Below are positions 33,942 to 43,064 of a stretch of 64,000 nt of DNA, piece after piece. A program made the position numbers and the translations under genes. The stretch comes from an uncultured Eubacteriales bacterium (GTDB lineage: Bacteria > Bacillota > Clostridia > Oscillospirales > Acutalibacteraceae). The DNA is taken from assembly GCA_905198155.1 (NCBI GenBank), contig CAJKBQ010000004.1, positions 54,952 through 118,951 on the forward strand, written 5' to 3'. The notes below the pieces were generated by a model. That model was not told the origin of the DNA and did no database searches. It saw nothing but the letters and a program-made list of their open reading frames with translations. Position 1 is the stretch's first letter, and each line of letters opens with the position of its first letter.

Positions 33942-35942
33942 TTACGGCGACGCGGGCTTTTCCACCGGCGCAGCACGATCTGCCAGAAAAGTGTCAATCG
34001 CCTGCACCACGCGGTCGCGCGCCTGCTGCGGCGTCATGTCCGGCAGCTGCGCGCCGGCCATCGTCAGATGTCCGCCGCCGCCAATTTTTTCCATAATTAA
34101 CTGCACGTTAATCCGCCCGAACGACCGGGCCGATACGTTGACCCCGTTGCCGAACGGGAACAGCACAAACGATGCGTCCACGCCCGAAATGCCCAGCAAT
34201 TCGTCCGCCGCCTGCGCGGCCACCACGCGGAAATCGCCGTCGCTGCGCGTGCCGACTGCAATGGCCATGCCGTGATACAGTTCGGCGCTCGAAATGAATT
34301 CGTATTTTTCCTGGTAGCTTTCAAAGCTGTTGGCAAACAGCCGCTTGGCTTCCACCGGGTCGGCGCCGTTTTTGCGCAGAAATGCCGCGGCTTCGAACGT
34401 CCGCGCACCGGTTTTCAGCACGAAATTCTTCGTGTCCAGCATGATGCCGGACAGCAGCGCTTCGGCTTGCAGCGGATCCATCCGGCCGTCGGTCAGGTAA
34501 TCGATCAGCTCCGTAACCATTTCGGATGCGGACGATGCGAACGGTTCGTGATAGAAAATCACGGCACGGTCGATGTAATTGACCATTTTGCGGTGATGGT
34601 CGATGACCGCCACCTGCTTGCACGCATCGTACACTTCGCGGCTTTCGAGGAAGTCGCGCGAATGCGTATCCACAATCACCAGCACCGACCGCTCGTCGAT
34701 TTGGCTGAGCGCCTGTTTCGGCGTGAGGAACAGCCCCGACTGCCCTGCCGCGCGGAACGATTCCAACAGCGGCGTTGCGACGGTGGAGGCCGGGTCGATT
34801 ACGATGTGGGCTTCTTTCCCAAACCGCGCCCGCGCAAGATAGGAAATCCCCACGGCCGCGCCGACACAGTCCAGATCCGAATTGCGGTGCCCCATGACAA
34901 AGATATGTTCTGCGCCTTCAAACAGCGTGGACAACGCATTGGCCACCACGCGCGCGCGAACCTTGCTGCGCTTTTCGATGCCTTTGGAAACGCCGCCGAA
35001 AAATTGATAGTCCGCGCCCAGCTTCACAACCGTCTGGTCGCCGCCGCGCCCCAGCGCCATATCCAGTGCCTGACCGGCCATATCGGCGCAGTCGCGCAGG
35101 GTCGCGCCGTCGCCGCCGACACCGATGGACAGCGTCACATTCACTTTGCCGGGCAGCTGAATCGTGCGCACGGCGTCCAGCAGATCGAACTTCCGCTCGA
35201 TCGCGCGCTCCAAATGCTGCGCTTCCCAAATAATCTGATAATGCCCTGCCGAGGTGCGCGTCATGAATCCGCCGATTTCGTTGACCCAGTGAACGATTTT
35301 CATCTCCACATCGGCCGAAATCTGCGACATTTCGCCCGGCTTGGCCAGCTTGGAGATTTCGTCCATATTATCAAATACGATCAGCGCTGCCACCGGGCGG
35401 GTTTTTTTGTATTCGGCCGCAATGGTTTTGAACTGCGTATTCTCGATGAAATACAGCAAATACCGGTAGGCGCCGTCGTCCGGCAGCCGGTTGCAGTACA
35501 CGGTATACAGCTTGTTGGAAACTTCGACATCCAGCCCGTCCTCCGGGATTTCGGTCACGGTGTGGCCGGACAGATACTCGGCGATGTTTTCGCCCAGAAA
35601 GTTCTCCGTCGCGCCGACCGAACCGGAAAACCGGCGGTTGCACCACACCAGATCGTTGCGCTCGCCGACGAGTGCGACCGGAAACGGGTATTGATCCAAT
35701 GCGTCGCGCTGCGTCGAAGTCAGCACCTTGCCTGCCGCCGCCACCATCGACTTCAAATAGCGGCCGAACGTCCACTGGCTGAGCGCGATAATCAGCACCG
35801 CCGCAACCACGCAGAAAATCTGAAACACCAGGTGTCCGTACGCCTGCGCGCCGGACAGCAGGTAATTCTGCACCGCCAGCAGCACAATAATTGCCAGCAG
35901 CGCCACGGTGATCGGCGAATGGATCCAGATGCGTTTTTTCAT
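33942..35942 (-). CDS. gdpP: Cyclic-di-AMP phosphodiesterase GdpP (PAS/degenerate GGDEF/DHH-DHHA1)
   Basis: A 666-residue membrane enzyme that hydrolyses c-di-AMP. Two TM helices lie in the first 60 residues. A PAS-like domain (about 80-140) and a degenerate GGDEF domain (about 165-300) follow. The DHH domain has HRNSDLDCVGAAVG and VIDHHRKM; DHHA1 ends with the glycine-rich KIGGGGHLTMAGAQL. Directly downstream of rnj, it should set c-di-AMP levels and thereby potassium and cell-wall homeostasis. Confidence 0.96.
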   Translation of the reverse strand: MKKRIWIHSPITVALLAIIVLLAVQNYLLSGAQAYGHLVFQIFCVVAAVLIIALSQWTFGRYLKSMVAAAGKVLTSTQRDALDQYPFPVALVGERNDLVWCNRRFSGSVGATENFLGENIAEYLSGHTVTEIPEDGLDVEVSNKLYTVYCNRLPDDGAYRYLLYFIENTQFKTIAAEYKKTRPVAALIVFDNMDEISKLAKPGEMSQISADVEMKIVHWVNEIGGFMTRTSAGHYQIIWEAQHLERAIERKFDLLDAVRTIQLPGKVNVTLSIGVGGDGATLRDCADMAGQALDMALGRGGDQTVVKLGADYQFFGGVSKGIEKRSKVRARVVANALSTLFEGAEHIFVMGHRNSDLDCVGAAVGISYLARARFGKEAHIVIDPASTVATPLLESFRAAGQSGLFLTPKQALSQIDERSVLVIVDTHSRDFLESREVYDACKQVAVIDHHRKMVNYIDRAVIFYHEPFASSASEMVTELIDYLTDGRMDPLQAEALLSGIMLDTKNFVLKTGARTFEAAAFLRKNGADPVEAKRLFANSFESYQEKYEFISSAELYHGMAIAVGTRSDGDFRVVAAQAADELLGISGVDASFVLFPFGNGVNVSARSFGRINVQLIMEKIGGGGHLTMAGAQLPDMTPQQARDRVVQAIDTFLADRAAPVEKPASP

Positions 35943-35976
35943 TTCCGGTTCAGCCTCCTTTGCGGTTCGGCGGACA

Positions 35977-37950
35977 TCACACTTCCATCAGCACCGGCAG
36001 GATCATCGGGTCACGCTTCGTACGCTCGAAAATCAGCTTGCCGACGGCGTCTTTCGTTTTGGTTTTGACGACCGACCAATCGTGGAAATTTTCCGCCAGA
36101 TACGTTTGGATGGTATGCAGCGCGACTTCGCGCACGTCGTGCATCAGCGATTCGGATTCGCGCACATATACAAATCCGCGGGACACAATGTCTGGCCCCG
36201 AAACAATCGTTCCGGTCGTCGGGTCGATCACGCATACGATGACCAGCAGACCGTCTTCCGCCAGATGCTTGCGATCCCGCAGCACCACGCTGCCCACGTC
36301 GCCGACGCCCAAACCGTCCACCAATACGCGGCCGGCCGGTACATCCGCCACCTGTTCGAGCGAATCCGGCGTCAGCTCGACCGTACTGCCGATGGAACCG
36401 ATGAAAATATTTTCGGGCGGGATGCCCATCAGGCGACCCAGCTCAGCGTTTTTCTGCAAGTGCTTCTGTTCGCCATGCACCGGGATGAAGAATTTGGGCT
36501 TTGTGATCCCCATGATGATTTTGGACTCGCCTTGGCAGGCGTGACCCGACACGTGAACTTCGTACATCGATTCGTACACGACATGGCAGCCGAGTTTCAT
36601 CAGTTCGTTGATGACGCGGCCGACAGTCTTTTCGTTGCCGGGAATCGGGTTGGCCGAAATGATGATGAAATCGCCTTTGCCGACCATCACTTTGCGGTGA
36701 TCGCCATATGCCATGCGGGACAGCGCGCTCATCGGTTCGCCCTGACTGCCGGTGGTAATCAGTACCAGCTGCTGCGGCGCATAGCGGTTCAGGTCGCCGA
36801 TATCGATCAGCAGCCCTTCCGGTACATCGAGGTAGCCCAGCTCCATTGCGACCGACATCACGTTCACCATGCTGCGGCCGCTGAGCGCGACCTTGCGGCC
36901 GTATTTCTGCGCGCAGTTGATAATCTGCTGGACGCGGTGGATATTGGACGCGAACGTCGCGATGATGATTCGGCTGTCCTGCGCCTGGCGGAACAGTTTG
37001 TCGAACGAATCGCCGACTGTGCGTTCGCTGGCGGTAAAGCCCGGGCGTTCGGCATTGGTCGAATCGGACAACAGCGCCAGCACGCCTTCGCGTCCCAGCT
37101 CCGCAAACCGCGCCAGGTCAATCATTTCGCCCTGAATGGGCGTGGTATCAATCTTGAAGTCGCCGGTCATCACGATGGTACCGGCGGGGGTGTGAATGCC
37201 AAAACCAACCGCATCCGGGATCGAATGGTTTACATGAATAAACTCCACCTGGATCGTCCCGAAGTTTACCATTTGACCGGCGCTGACCACGTTGAGATGC
37301 GCACGATCCAGCAGTGCGTGTTCGCGCAGCTTACCTTCCACCAGGCCAAGCGTCAGGCGCGTCCCATATACAGGGATATTCAATTCTTTCAGCAGGTACG
37401 GCAGCGAGCCGATATGATCTTCGTGGCCGTGCGTCAACACGATGCCGCGCACTTTGTCTTTATTCTTTACCACATAGGTAAAATCCGGGATCACACAGTC
37501 GATGCCGGGGGTGTCTTCTTCCGGGAACGCCATACCGCAGTCCACCAGAACAATATCCTGATCCGTTTCAAACAGCGTGATGTTCTTGCCGATTTCATTC
37601 AGACCGCCGAGGAAGGAAATGCGCACCCGGTCGTTCGATTTCCGCCCGGTACGGGCGCGGGGCGACGCTTTCGGCGCTTTGGCCGGGGCCTTCGCCGCTG
37701 CGGCCGGTTTGTTCGGCTTCGTCCGGCTCGATTTGGCAGGCGCTTTGGCGGGCGCTTTTGCTGCGGACTTGGCGGCGGGTTTTGCGGACTTGGCCGGTTT
37801 GGACGCGGACTGCGCGTCCGTCAGCGCGGCAGATTTCTTCTTTTCGGCATCTTTTCCAGTCGATGTCTTTTTGCTCCGGCTCCAACTGCGGCGGACGGGT
37901 TTGCGCGCCGTATCTTCATTATTTGTATTCAATTTTTCTTCATTTGCCAC
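35977..37950 (-). CDS. rnj: Ribonuclease J with a long Lys/Ala/Pro-rich N-terminal extension
   Basis: A 657-residue metallo-beta-lactamase-fold RNase (5'-3' exo and endo activity). The catalytic motif HGHEDHIG is at about 174-181, the beta-CASP domain follows, and the C-terminal domain is complete. The first ~105 residues are an added basic, low-complexity tail with repeated AKAP/KAPAK units, absent from most RNase J proteins. The start is GTG at 37950 (M-ANEEKLNTN) with GGAGG eight bases upstream; the open frame to 38121 crosses the promoter and is not coding. Confidence 0.95.
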   Translation of the reverse strand: MANEEKLNTNNEDTARKPVRRSWSRSKKTSTGKDAEKKKSAALTDAQSASKPAKSAKPAAKSAAKAPAKAPAKSSRTKPNKPAAAAKAPAKAPKASPRARTGRKSNDRVRISFLGGLNEIGKNITLFETDQDIVLVDCGMAFPEEDTPGIDCVIPDFTYVVKNKDKVRGIVLTHGHEDHIGSLPYLLKELNIPVYGTRLTLGLVEGKLREHALLDRAHLNVVSAGQMVNFGTIQVEFIHVNHSIPDAVGFGIHTPAGTIVMTGDFKIDTTPIQGEMIDLARFAELGREGVLALLSDSTNAERPGFTASERTVGDSFDKLFRQAQDSRIIIATFASNIHRVQQIINCAQKYGRKVALSGRSMVNVMSVAMELGYLDVPEGLLIDIGDLNRYAPQQLVLITTGSQGEPMSALSRMAYGDHRKVMVGKGDFIIISANPIPGNEKTVGRVINELMKLGCHVVYESMYEVHVSGHACQGESKIIMGITKPKFFIPVHGEQKHLQKNAELGRLMGIPPENIFIGSIGSTVELTPDSLEQVADVPAGRVLVDGLGVGDVGSVVLRDRKHLAEDGLLVIVCVIDPTTGTIVSGPDIVSRGFVYVRESESLMHDVREVALHTIQTYLAENFHDWSVVKTKTKDAVGKLIFERTKRDPMILPVLMEV

Positions 37951-38041
37951 TAATAATTCCTCCAAAAATGTGTATATAATTTCTAAAATATTCGTCGTAA
38001 TGCCCAATTCAAGCGGGATTCTTTTGGCTGGCGATTCGTAT

Positions 38042-38070
38042 ATTTTACCGCAAAAACAATACCCTGTCAA
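38042..38070 (-). promoter_or_regulatory. rnj operon promoter
   Basis: TTGACA (38070-38065) and TAAAAT (38047-38042) with a 17-base spacer on the minus strand, about 92 bases upstream of the GTG start. It is the best -35 in the window and probably drives the seven-gene run down to ftsH. Confidence 0.8.
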
Positions 38071-38142
38071 GCCCCTTCGCATAGGTTGTGCGAATTTCGC
38101 GCGGTTCAATCGGTTTGGCACAAAATATTTTCCGGTTTTCTC

Positions 38143-38171
38143 TTTTCAGCCCGCAGGTTCTGTGCTATAAT
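38143..38171 (+). promoter_or_regulatory. rnhA promoter (extended -10)
   Basis: TTTTCA (38143-38148) and TATAAT (38166-38171) with a 17-base spacer; the -10 lies in TGTGCTATAAT. It diverges from the rnj promoter. Confidence 0.65.
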
Positions 38172-38198
38172 AAAACGTATGAAAGCGAGATGAATCCC

Positions 38199-38636
38199 AT
38201 GAAACAAGTTGAAATTTTTACAGACGGCGCGTGCTCCGGCAATCCGGGACCGGGCGGATACGGCGTCATTTTGCGTTACGGTGCGGCGGAAAAAGAGCTG
38301 AGCGGCGGCGAGGCGGTCACCACCAACAACCGGATGGAGCTGATGGCGGCCATCACCGGGCTGCGCGCGCTGCGGGAACCGTGCCAGGTCACGCTGTACA
38401 GCGATTCGCAGTACGTCATCAACGGAATTACCAAGGGTTGGGCTGCCAAGTGGCGTGCCAACGGATGGATGCGGAACCGCACCGAAAAAGCCGTGAATCC
38501 GGAGCTGTGGGACGAGCTGCTGACGTTGTGCGCCCGGCACGAAGTCACGATGGTGTGGGTGCGTGGCCACGCCGGTCACCCCGAAAACGAACGCTGCGAC
38601 CAGCTGGCCGTCGCGGCGGCGGCACAATTCAAATAA
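38199..38636 (+). CDS. rnhA: Ribonuclease HI
   Basis: A 145-residue enzyme that cuts the RNA strand of RNA-DNA hybrids. Visible active-site elements: FTDGACSGNPGPGG (Asp), NNRMELMA (Glu), YSDSQYVI (Asp) and the final NERCDQLA (Asp), with VWVRGHAGHPEN containing the conserved His. I chose ATG 38199 (MKQVEIF); ATG 38190 is in frame but has no room for its ribosome site. Its stop touches the stop of the convergent ATP-grasp gene. Confidence 0.95.
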   Translation: MKQVEIFTDGACSGNPGPGGYGVILRYGAAEKELSGGEAVTTNNRMELMAAITGLRALREPCQVTLYSDSQYVINGITKGWAAKWRANGWMRNRTEKAVNPELWDELLTLCARHEVTMVWVRGHAGHPENERCDQLAVAAAAQFK

Positions 38637-39656
38637 TCACAGGTCGGGGATGATTTCCCGGAACTCCGGCAGCACGCCGATGCCGTCCGGCGCGTGCGGC
38701 GGCAGTTGGAGCAGGTCGTGGCCGGGGAACGGGTTGCCTTCGATCAGCGCCGGGCCGTTCGGCGTGATGGCGATGTCCCAGCCGACGTACGCTACCTGCG
38801 GCAGGCGGCGCGCCGCCGTAAAGGCCAGCGCGATGGCTTCCTGCGTCATCGGCAGCTGTTCACCCACAAATTTGTGATGCGTTTCCGGATGCTCGGTATA
38901 CGTCCGGCGTTCGCCCAAATAGGCCGAATACCCCGGATATTTGATGCGGCCGGTTTGGGGATCTACCGGGCAGGTGATGCCGCCGGAGTGCAGATTATCC
39001 ACCACACGGTGCCCGCTCCCGACGCGCACATAAAAGTACAGCACATGCGGCGTACCGTCGATCAAAATTGTGCAGATGCGGTAGGTGTTGACCGAATAGG
39101 AATTGTATTCCGCCAGTTCCGGCACCTGAACCAGGCATTCCTCGGCCAGACCAAAGTCGTGCGACTGCAAATACGCCAGCAGCTCCGCGTCGGACGCATA
39201 GTCCGCGCGGTGCAATTTTTCGATCCCCGTTCCGCCCGATTTGGCCAGCGGTTTGGCGATGATCGCGTCCAAGCCCTGCATGAATTCGGAAAATTCCGGC
39301 AGCGCCGCCGTACGCAGATCGATCCATTTTCGACCCAGCAAATCGTGGTAAAATTGATTGAACTGTACCTTATCTTCCAGCACGCAGCGCCAGCCCGGCT
39401 GATTGTACGTGCGCACGATCCAGTTGTTTTTCGCGCGGGTCAAAAACGTCGCACGCTGCTTGGCGCTGAGCCGCCAGAATTCAAACAGCCGGTAATCCGC
39501 GCGGCCGCAGCCGTACCGCAGCCCGCACCAGATCACGTCAAAAAACAGCGCTATCCGGCTTTTGCCGCTCTGCCGGTGCATCACGCCGATATCCTGAAAG
39601 AATTCCTTATAATTCATGCCCAGGATGCGTTTGATCATATAAATGATTTTGTACAT
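38637..39656 (-). CDS. Sugar-transfer-type ATP-grasp protein
   Basis: A 339-residue protein resembling the ATPgrasp_ST family (ATP-grasp enzymes first noticed near sugar-transfer genes). The core includes IIAKPLAKSGGTGIEKL (ATP-binding Lys and Gly-rich loop), AEECLVQVPELAEYN, SVNTYRICTILI, VDNLHSGGITCPVD and the metal-binding VGWDIAITPNGPALIEGNPFPG near the C-terminus. It should ligate an amine or carboxylate with ATP; the substrate is unknown. The ATG overlaps the stop of the AraC-type regulator (TGATG), so the two are translated together. Confidence 0.82.
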   Translation of the reverse strand: MYKIIYMIKRILGMNYKEFFQDIGVMHRQSGKSRIALFFDVIWCGLRYGCGRADYRLFEFWRLSAKQRATFLTRAKNNWIVRTYNQPGWRCVLEDKVQFNQFYHDLLGRKWIDLRTAALPEFSEFMQGLDAIIAKPLAKSGGTGIEKLHRADYASDAELLAYLQSHDFGLAEECLVQVPELAEYNSYSVNTYRICTILIDGTPHVLYFYVRVGSGHRVVDNLHSGGITCPVDPQTGRIKYPGYSAYLGERRTYTEHPETHHKFVGEQLPMTQEAIALAFTAARRLPQVAYVGWDIAITPNGPALIEGNPFPGHDLLQLPPHAPDGIGVLPEFREIIPDL

Positions 39657-40540
39657 CAGAAATCATCCTCTTCATATTCATCATATTCATCAAATACTTT
39701 CCACTTCGGCGCTACCATCCGCAGGCAGGCGGTCGGCGTGTGCCCCGTTACACGCCGGAACGACCGGCAAAAGCCCTGCGGGGTTTGGTAATCCAGCGCG
39801 GCGGCCGTGTCCGTTACGGAGCAATGCTCCACGATCAGCATTTTCTGCGCCTCGCCCATCCGGATGTAGTCCGCGTAGCCTTTGTATGTGATTCCGATTT
39901 CGGCGTGGAACTTTTTGGAGAAATACGCCTCCGAAAAACCGCACCATGCCGACGAATCGCGCAGCGAATGATGCCGGCGCGGGTGCTGTTCAATGTACCG
40001 GCACAGCGCGTCGATTTCCGGCGAAATATGCGGCAGCGCGCCCCAGCCCGGTGCGCCGCACTGATCGGACAGCAGTTCCAGTACCTGAAAAATCATCCCG
40101 ATCCAGCCGAACGTTGCGCCGGGCGCGATGCTGCGGTGCTGCCATGTGGAAACGTCCGGCAGCAGCTTGTCTACGCCCTGTACGGCGCCGGCCATCGCGC
40201 CGTTGCTGTGCTGATAGTACACGCGTTGGAGGTATTCAGGCAGTGTACGCAGATACCCGCCCAATTCCATCAATTTGGAGTCGAATTGCATTACCAATGC
40301 GCGGCAATCGTCCGATTCCGCAATCGAATCGTGCACCACGCCGGGCGGTATCCATGCCAGATACCCGGCGGACAGGGCAATCGGCCGCAGATTGGACATC
40401 AGCGTTGCGCGACCGCGCTCGATGTATATCAGTTCATAGCATTTGTGCCAGTGGCAGCAGTAGTGGCCGCCCAGCACGGCATACTTCACCATCACCGGCG
40501 CAAACCTGGGGTCGAATTCCGACCGTATGATAAATCCCAT
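39656..40540 (-). CDS. AraC-family transcriptional regulator
   Basis: A 294-residue regulator with an N-terminal cupin-like sensing domain (about 20-160; HYCCHWHKCYELIYIERGRA) and a C-terminal double helix-turn-helix (about 185-285), including SLRDSSAWCGFSEAYFSKKFHAEIGITYKGY and DYQTPQGFCRSFRRVTGHTP. Small-molecule-responsive control of the coupled ATP-grasp gene is likely. AGGAGG precedes the ATG. The 220-base gap to the divergent DUF1538 gene holds at least one promoter. Confidence 0.93.
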   Translation of the reverse strand: MGFIIRSEFDPRFAPVMVKYAVLGGHYCCHWHKCYELIYIERGRATLMSNLRPIALSAGYLAWIPPGVVHDSIAESDDCRALVMQFDSKLMELGGYLRTLPEYLQRVYYQHSNGAMAGAVQGVDKLLPDVSTWQHRSIAPGATFGWIGMIFQVLELLSDQCGAPGWGALPHISPEIDALCRYIEQHPRRHHSLRDSSAWCGFSEAYFSKKFHAEIGITYKGYADYIRMGEAQKMLIVEHCSVTDTAAALDYQTPQGFCRSFRRVTGHTPTACLRMVAPKWKVFDEYDEYEEDDF

Positions 40541-40700
40541 TCGCCTGATTCATCCTCCTCACTGCATATATTTTGGCACAAAAAAAGCGATTTGTCAAGG
40601 GAACGCGCAGATTATTCGCAATTGATTGCAGTTTACAAAAATTATTTTAATTTTTCGGCAAAGAATTTACAACGATGTAACACTTCCGGATTGCGTGCCA

Positions 40701-40709
40701 TGTTATAAT
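40701..40709 (+). promoter_or_regulatory. Extended -10 promoter of the DUF1538 operon
   Basis: TGTTATAAT, fitting TGnTATAAT, about 52 bases upstream of the TTG start at 40761. The -35 region (CACTTC) is poor. Confidence 0.55.
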
Positions 40710-40760
40710 AAACAAAAAATGTATCCCGGTATCCACCCGACCGAACAGGAGGAGCATATT

Positions 40761-42290
40761 TTGAAATTGTTTACGCATCCCATTCGTGCCAAATTTACCG
40801 AAGCGCTCGGCGCGGTGCTGCCTGTCGGCGTCATTGTTCTCATCCTGGGCTTCACCATTGTGCCGATTCCATCCGGAACGCTGATTGTTTTTTTGACCGG
40901 CGCGGCCATGCTGGTTGTGGGCATGATGCTGTTCACGCTGGGAGCCGACACGGCGATGTCGCCGATGGGCGAGCTGATCGGTACCCGAATGACGCAGACC
41001 CGGAAAGCGCATGTGATGCTGCTGCTGGGGTTTGCGCTCGGCGTGCTGATTACCGTGTCGGAACCGGATTTGCAGGTGCTGGCGCAGCAGGTGCAGTCAG
41101 TGCCGAACGCCGTGCTGATTGCGACCGTCGCGGTCGGCGTCGGGCTGTTTCTGTGCGTCGCGATGCTCCGTATGCTGCTGGGCATTTCGCTGAACCGGCT
41201 GCTGGTCGTGTGCTACGGCATCGTGTTCGTGCTGGCTGCGCTGATCCCGCAGGATTTCGTCGCCGTCGCGTTTGACTCCGGCGGCGTGACCACCGGTCCG
41301 ATGACCGTTCCGTTTATCATGGCGCTGGGCATCGGTGTGTCCGCCATCCGAAGCGACAAACATTCCGCCAACGACAGCTTTGGTTTGGTGGCGCTCAGTT
41401 CCATCGGTCCGATTTTGGCCGTACTGCTGCTGGGTCTGATTTACCAGCCGGACGGTGCGCAGTCTTCGGCCGTCGTCGTACCGGAGGTGGCCGATTCCAT
41501 CGATCTGCGCCGCCTGCTTGGCGAGGCGCTGCCCGCTTATCTGAAAGAAATTGCCGTTTCGCTGCTGCCGATCGCCGTATTTTTCACGGTGTTCGATCTG
41601 ATCGCACTGCGGCTGCCGCGCGCCAAACGCATCCGGATTGCCGTTGGGATTGGCTATACATACGCCGGACTGGTGATCTTCCTGACGGGCGCGAACTTCG
41701 GGTTCATGCCGATGGGCTATTACCTGGGCCAAACGCTGGCGGCGCTCCCCTGCCGCTGGATTCTGATCCCGGTCGGGATGCTGATCGGATACTTTATCGT
41801 TATGGCGGAACCGGCGATTTACGTTTTGATGCGTCAGGTGGAAGAGCTGACCGACGGCGCCATTCCCGGTTCGGCGATGAAACGCAGTCTGTCGATCGGC
41901 GTCGCCGTATCCGTTGGGCTGGCGATGCTGCGGGTGCTGACGGGGATTTCCGTTTTGTGGCTGCTGGTACCCGGTTATATTCTGGCCATTGGGTTGTCGT
42001 TTTACACACCGAAACTGTTTACCGCCATCGCGTTCGACTCCGGCGGCGTGGCTTCCGGGCCGATGACCGCAACGTTTCTGCTCCCGCTCGCAATGGGCGG
42101 ATGCGCAGCGCTGGGCGGGTCGATGATGGACGCGTTCGGCGTCGTCGCGATGGTCGCCATGACGCCGTTGCTTACCATTCAGGCGCTGGGGCTGCTGTAT
42201 CAGCACCGCACCCGCAAAGCCGAGCGCAATCAGCCCGTCCCGACCGACCGTTTTGCCGAACTGCCCGACGATGCAATCATCGAGCTGTAA
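40761..42290 (+). CDS. DUF1538 polytopic membrane protein (duplicated)
   Basis: A 509-residue membrane protein with two homologous halves. Each half carries TxSEPDLQVL/xxAEPAIYVL and the signature AFDSGGVTTGPMT (first half) or AFDSGGVASGPMT (second half). Ten or more hydrophobic helices are evident. The internal duplication and the repeated polar motif suggest a transporter or channel with two pseudo-symmetric halves; the substrate is unknown. The start is TTG at 40761 with GGAGGAG seven bases upstream; the frame before it is not coding. A PII-like gene follows after 24 bases. Confidence 0.88.
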   Translation: MKLFTHPIRAKFTEALGAVLPVGVIVLILGFTIVPIPSGTLIVFLTGAAMLVVGMMLFTLGADTAMSPMGELIGTRMTQTRKAHVMLLLGFALGVLITVSEPDLQVLAQQVQSVPNAVLIATVAVGVGLFLCVAMLRMLLGISLNRLLVVCYGIVFVLAALIPQDFVAVAFDSGGVTTGPMTVPFIMALGIGVSAIRSDKHSANDSFGLVALSSIGPILAVLLLGLIYQPDGAQSSAVVVPEVADSIDLRRLLGEALPAYLKEIAVSLLPIAVFFTVFDLIALRLPRAKRIRIAVGIGYTYAGLVIFLTGANFGFMPMGYYLGQTLAALPCRWILIPVGMLIGYFIVMAEPAIYVLMRQVEELTDGAIPGSAMKRSLSIGVAVSVGLAMLRVLTGISVLWLLVPGYILAIGLSFYTPKLFTAIAFDSGGVASGPMTATFLLPLAMGGCAALGGSMMDAFGVVAMVAMTPLLTIQALGLLYQHRTRKAERNQPVPTDRFAELPDDAIIEL

Positions 42291-42314
42291 CCGGCCGCAA
42301 AAAGGAGGAGCATT

Positions 42315-42998
42315 GTGTCCAATACACTGTATATGATGGTAACGATCACGGAGCGCAGCCGACTCCAATCGTTTATGCGGTTCTACAACGACCGCGGAAT
42401 CACCCCGCAGTTCGTCTCGCTGGCGTTCGGTACCGCCAGCAGCGAAACCCTGCGCTGCCTGGGGCTGGAACAAAGCGACAAGTGCATTTTGACCAACCTG
42501 GTCACAGATGCCAAATGGCTGGAATTGCGGCACGATCTGCGGCGCGACCTGCGGATCGACGTGCCCGGCACGGGCATCGCATTTATCGTCCCGCTGAGCA
42601 GCATCGACGGCAAGCGTACCCTGCAATTTTTGACCGAAAATCAAGCGTTTGAAAAAGGAGCGGAATCGACCATGAAAGACACCGATCACGAGCTGCTGCT
42701 GGTTATCGCCAATTACGGCTACAACGAGCAAATCATGGAGGCCGCCCGCGCGGCCGGCGCCACCGGCGGCACCGTCATCCATGCCAAGGGCGCCGGGATG
42801 GAAGGCGCCGAAAAGTTCTTCGGCATCTCGCTGGCCAGCGACAAAGAGATGATCTTCATCGTCGTCCGGTCTGAACTGCGCCGCGCGATTATGTCGGCAA
42901 TTATGCAGCACGCCGGTACCGACACCAAAGCCTGCGCCATCTGCTTCTCGCTGCCTGTGACCGACACGGCCGGGCTTCGATTGCTGGAAGAAGAATAA
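42315..42998 (+). CDS. Tandem PII-like protein, partner of DUF1538
   Basis: A 227-residue soluble protein of two ferredoxin-like PII-type domains. The first (about 1-105) has YMMVTITERSRLQSFMRFYNDRG and GTASSETLRCLGL. The second (about 120-220) has LLVIANYGYNEQIMEAARAAGATGGTVIHAKG and FFGISLASDKEMIFIVV. The AAGATGGTVI...G region resembles the PII T-loop and nucleotide-binding area. It probably senses a nucleotide or metabolite and gates the DUF1538 protein encoded 24 bases upstream. The start is GTG at 42315 after AAAGGAGG. Confidence 0.85.
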   Translation: MSNTLYMMVTITERSRLQSFMRFYNDRGITPQFVSLAFGTASSETLRCLGLEQSDKCILTNLVTDAKWLELRHDLRRDLRIDVPGTGIAFIVPLSSIDGKRTLQFLTENQAFEKGAESTMKDTDHELLLVIANYGYNEQIMEAARAAGATGGTVIHAKGAGMEGAEKFFGISLASDKEMIFIVVRSELRRAIMSAIMQHAGTDTKACAICFSLPVTDTAGLRLLEEE

Positions 42999-43026
42999 AA
43001 AATCTGCCTTTTGCTTAGTTTGCCCC

Positions 43027-43064
43027 AAACAGAATCGTCCGAAACTGGGCGGTTCTGTTTTTTT
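43027..43064 (+). terminator. Intrinsic terminator after the PII-like gene
   Basis: A 14-bp stem including wobbles (43027-43040 with 43047-43060), loop GAAACT, followed by a seven-T run. Confidence 0.9.

Noticed and set aside
35908..37953. Plus-strand open frame of 681 codons opposite rnj
   Set aside because: Antisense of rnj; its Arg/Gly-rich end is the complement of the rnj low-complexity tail.
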